Shown here piece by piece: positions 4,511 to 6,343 of a stretch of DNA of 6,343 nt. This DNA comes from Waddliaceae bacterium. Its GTDB lineage: Bacteria; Chlamydiota; Chlamydiia; Chlamydiales; SLOH01. Each line of letters opens with the position of its first letter. Position 1 is the stretch's first letter. The DNA lies in contig SLOH01000015.1 of NCBI GenBank assembly GCA_007132595.1, positions 1 to 6,343 of the forward strand. The letters run 5' to 3'. A program made the position numbers and the translations under genes. Below the pieces are notes generated by a model. It had not been told where the DNA came from. It saw nothing but the letters and a program-made list of their open reading frames with translations, and did no database searches.

Positions 4511-5842
4511 TTGGAATCTGCTGGATACTTCGTTTTTTCTCTAATTTTTTTCTTAGGCACAGCGTTTCTTAACGCCCTACAAAGCGCGCTTTGTATGATC
4601 TACACGCGCGATAGATCAATCGAGCTTGGGAGCAAGTCATTTTTCTACAGTTTTATCCATCGATTTTTCTTTTCGCGATCAAAGTATGAGGACTTTCTTT
4701 TTGCATTTATTTGCACACAGAATATTACACGATTTTTATTCGGCGCCTCATCAGCTTTGTTCATACTTACTGCCCACCCAATCTTTACTCACCTCTTCTG
4801 GGTAGATCTCCTACTTGTAGGATCCGCTTTTATCATTCTACTTCTGCTGTTTGGTGAGTACTTGCCACGGTTGATTGGGCTTCGATTCCCGCAAACCACC
4901 TACGCCGTCTCAGCCCCCTTAGCATCAGTGTTTCTGATCGCGACATTTCCGATCATTTTGATCAACTTCAAGATCTTAAAGTTAATATTCGGGGACATTC
5001 ATCTGGATCACTTAATGGAGCCGATGACAAAGTCGAAGCAAGAAATTTTTGAGATGATTCATAAAAGCCGAGTGGAGAGCCGCATCTCAACAGATGAAAA
5101 AAGATTAATCGAGTCTGTTCTTACATTCAAAGATCGAATTGCAAGAGAAATTATGGTGCCGAGAGTGGAGCTTTTTATTCTCTCATCTGAAACTACGATA
5201 CGAGACGCTGCAAAACTGATCGACGAGGAAGGGTTTAGTCGTATTCCGATCTATGAAGACACTGTCGACAATATTGTAGGTGTTGTGATGTATAAGGATC
5301 TGATTAAAAAATATATGGAATATGAAAAAACCAAGGAAGAGTCAATCTTGGATGCTCCGGTTAAATCTATTCAGAAAGCTGTTTTCTACATCCCGGAGAC
5401 AAAAAAAATCTCCGTCTTATTGCAAGAGTTTCGAAAAAAACAAGTGCATTTGGCAATTATTGTCGATGAGTATGGAGGCACGGAAGGTGTTGTAACCATC
5501 GAAGATATCTTGGAAGAGATTGTCGGGGAGATTTCGGATGAATATGATGAAGAAGAAGAGCTTTTTCTCCAAAAGAAAGAGGGGTATTGGATTGTCGACC
5601 CAAGAATGAGCATTATTGATGCCGAAGAGCAGCTAGGGGTTAAAATTCCTCAAGAAGGGGACTACGACACAATTGGCGGATATATCTTTCACTCAACCGG
5701 AACCATTCCCCGAAAGGGACTTGTCATCCATCAAGAAAATTTCGACCTTGAAATTTTAAGCTCAGATGAGAGGCGGGTGGAAAAGGTGATGATTAAAAGC
5801 CGAAATCCTTTAGATAAAGAGTCAGAAGATCATGATAGTTAA
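4511..5842 (+). CDS. CorC/HlyC-like membrane protein: CNNM (DUF21) + CBS pair + CorC_HlyC domain
   Basis: The 443-residue product has the full family layout. An N-terminal membrane domain spans about residues 1-165 with hydrophobic segments near 5-30, 62-87, 97-116 and 134-160. A CBS pair follows (about 214-335), beginning at REIMVPRVEL (213-222) and ending VDEYGGTEGVVTIEDILEEI (318-337). An acidic linker DEYDEEEE (343-350) leads to a C-terminal CorC_HlyC domain (about 353-430). Family members act in the inner membrane in magnesium or cobalt export, gated by nucleotide binding to the CBS pair; older 'hemolysin' names are misleading. The start is TTG 4511: AAGG (4499-4502) lies 8 bases upstream, no ATG or GTG fits, and an in-frame stop at 4493-4495 limits extension. 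Its end overlaps the next gene by 11 bases. A CBS protein after ybeY resembles, from memory, CT423 of Chlamydia. Family is certain; the transported ion is inferred. Confidence 0.93.
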   Translation: MESAGYFVFSLIFFLGTAFLNALQSALCMIYTRDRSIELGSKSFFYSFIHRFFFSRSKYEDFLFAFICTQNITRFLFGASSALFILTAHPIFTHLFWVDLLLVGSAFIILLLLFGEYLPRLIGLRFPQTTYAVSAPLASVFLIATFPIILINFKILKLIFGDIHLDHLMEPMTKSKQEIFEMIHKSRVESRISTDEKRLIESVLTFKDRIAREIMVPRVELFILSSETTIRDAAKLIDEEGFSRIPIYEDTVDNIVGVVMYKDLIKKYMEYEKTKEESILDAPVKSIQKAVFYIPETKKISVLLQEFRKKQVHLAIIVDEYGGTEGVVTIEDILEEIVGEISDEYDEEEELFLQKKEGYWIVDPRMSIIDAEEQLGVKIPQEGDYDTIGGYIFHSTGTIPRKGLVIHQENFDLEILSSDERRVEKVMIKSRNPLDKESEDHDS

Positions 5843-6343
5843 TGGGTTTTTTTTGGCTTTTGGGATCATCGTTTCTGTTTTATATTATCGAAATAAGTTC
5901 GGACATTTAAATCATTTAGGCCAGGCAATTATTAACCGAGCCGAACTAGAGGCCGACGAATTGGTTGCGACCGCTAAGGTCGAAGCCAAGCAGCTTCAGC
6001 TTGACGAGCATCGCAACTTAGAGCTCAAGCGGTCTGAGTTTGATACTCGCATGGAAAAGATTCAAAACCGTCTCAATGACAAAGAAGATCGCCTCAATCA
6101 ACTAGCAATAGAAATTGAACGGAAAGAAAAAAAATTAAACAAAGATCTCGCCGCAGTTCAACAACAAGCATTTGATTTTGAACAAAGGAACAGGCAGTTA
6201 CAACTTGCGCTAGAAGCCTCAGCTTCTCTCACAGAGGAAGAGGCAAAACAACAACTCATGGAGCGTTTCAATCATGAGCTAGAAGATGCGAAGTATCGCG
6301 CTTTGACGAAATCCGAACAGAGGCTAAGGGAGTCTATCGAAGA
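5832..6343 (+). CDS. rny: Ribonuclease Y, N-terminal part (cut by window end)
   Basis: ATG 5832 opens a frame that runs without a stop to the window edge, giving 170 codons. Residues 2-19 are a hydrophobic membrane anchor (VNGFFLAFGIIVSVLYY), then from about 30 to 170 the chain is a highly charged coiled coil rich in Glu, Lys, Gln and Leu. The segment ASLTEEEAKQQLMERFNHEL (131-150) matches my memory of the conserved region just before the KH domain of RNase Y. The KH and HD catalytic domains would lie beyond the window. RNase Y is a membrane-bound endonuclease that starts mRNA decay. The gene overlaps the CBS protein gene by 11 bases, implying coupling; the Shine-Dalgarno is weak (AGAAG, 5825-5829). 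Without the catalytic half, another anchored coiled-coil protein is possible but less likely. Confidence 0.78.
   Translation, partial: MIVNGFFLAFGIIVSVLYYRNKFGHLNHLGQAIINRAELEADELVATAKVEAKQLQLDEHRNLELKRSEFDTRMEKIQNRLNDKEDRLNQLAIEIERKEKKLNKDLAAVQQQAFDFEQRNRQLQLALEASASLTEEEAKQQLMERFNHELEDAKYRALTKSEQRLRESIE

Noticed and set aside
1..6343. CRISPR array, phage genes or a multi-gene defence system
   Set aside because: There are no regularly spaced direct repeats, and none of the genes encode phage, transposase, nuclease-helicase or toxin-antitoxin families. The only repeat structure is the inverted element at 3270-3438.

Overview
The window most likely comes from a member of the Chlamydiae outside the classical pathogenic genus (an environmental or amoeba-associated lineage). 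The best single marker is a 51-codon gene at 3686-3841. Its product (starts MSRHPSYGKSS, contains KRNVLKRFERVERLKELGRW) matches my recollection of the 'small basic protein' signature family of the Planctomycetes-Verrucomicrobia-Chlamydiae superphylum. From memory, the order of two tiny basic genes, then ybeY, then a CBS-domain CorC/HlyC-like membrane protein also resembles the CT421.1/CT421.2-CT422-CT423 neighbourhood of Chlamydia trachomatis. I could not run a search, so a verrucomicrobial origin is not excluded. The DNA is moderately AT-rich, and every gene I can support lies on the + strand.

Layout: (1) 1-500 holds a monocistronic gene for a small glycine-tailed RRM RNA-binding protein, with a structured leader and a hairpin terminator. 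(2) 628-3262 holds a two-gene operon: an outer-membrane efflux lipoprotein of the TolC/CusC type, overlapped by 8 bases by a secreted two-domain multicopper oxidase with a Met-rich tail. It looks like a copper detoxification module, plausibly acquired horizontally. (3) 3270-3438 is a non-coding 169-bp near-complete palindrome with perfect 24-bp terminal inverted repeats, resembling a MITE. (4) A near-consensus promoter (TTGCAG-17-TATAAT) starts 14 bases beyond the element and drives two tiny basic-protein genes and ybeY (3510-4285). (5) A 225-bp gap leads to a TTG-started CorC/HlyC-type CBS membrane protein (4511-5842). This overlaps by 11 bases the 5' part of a membrane-anchored coiled-coil protein that looks like the N-terminus of RNase Y, cut off by the window edge.

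Functionally, four genes point to RNA or ribosome biology: the RRM protein, the superphylum small basic protein, YbeY (rRNA maturation and RNA quality control) and RNase Y (mRNA decay initiation). The copper pair sits between the first of these and the rest, with the palindromic element at its downstream border. The most notable items are the palindromic element, the copper oxidase/efflux pair with no adaptor or pump in view, the small-protein/YbeY operon, and the Asp in place of the third metal-binding His in YbeY.
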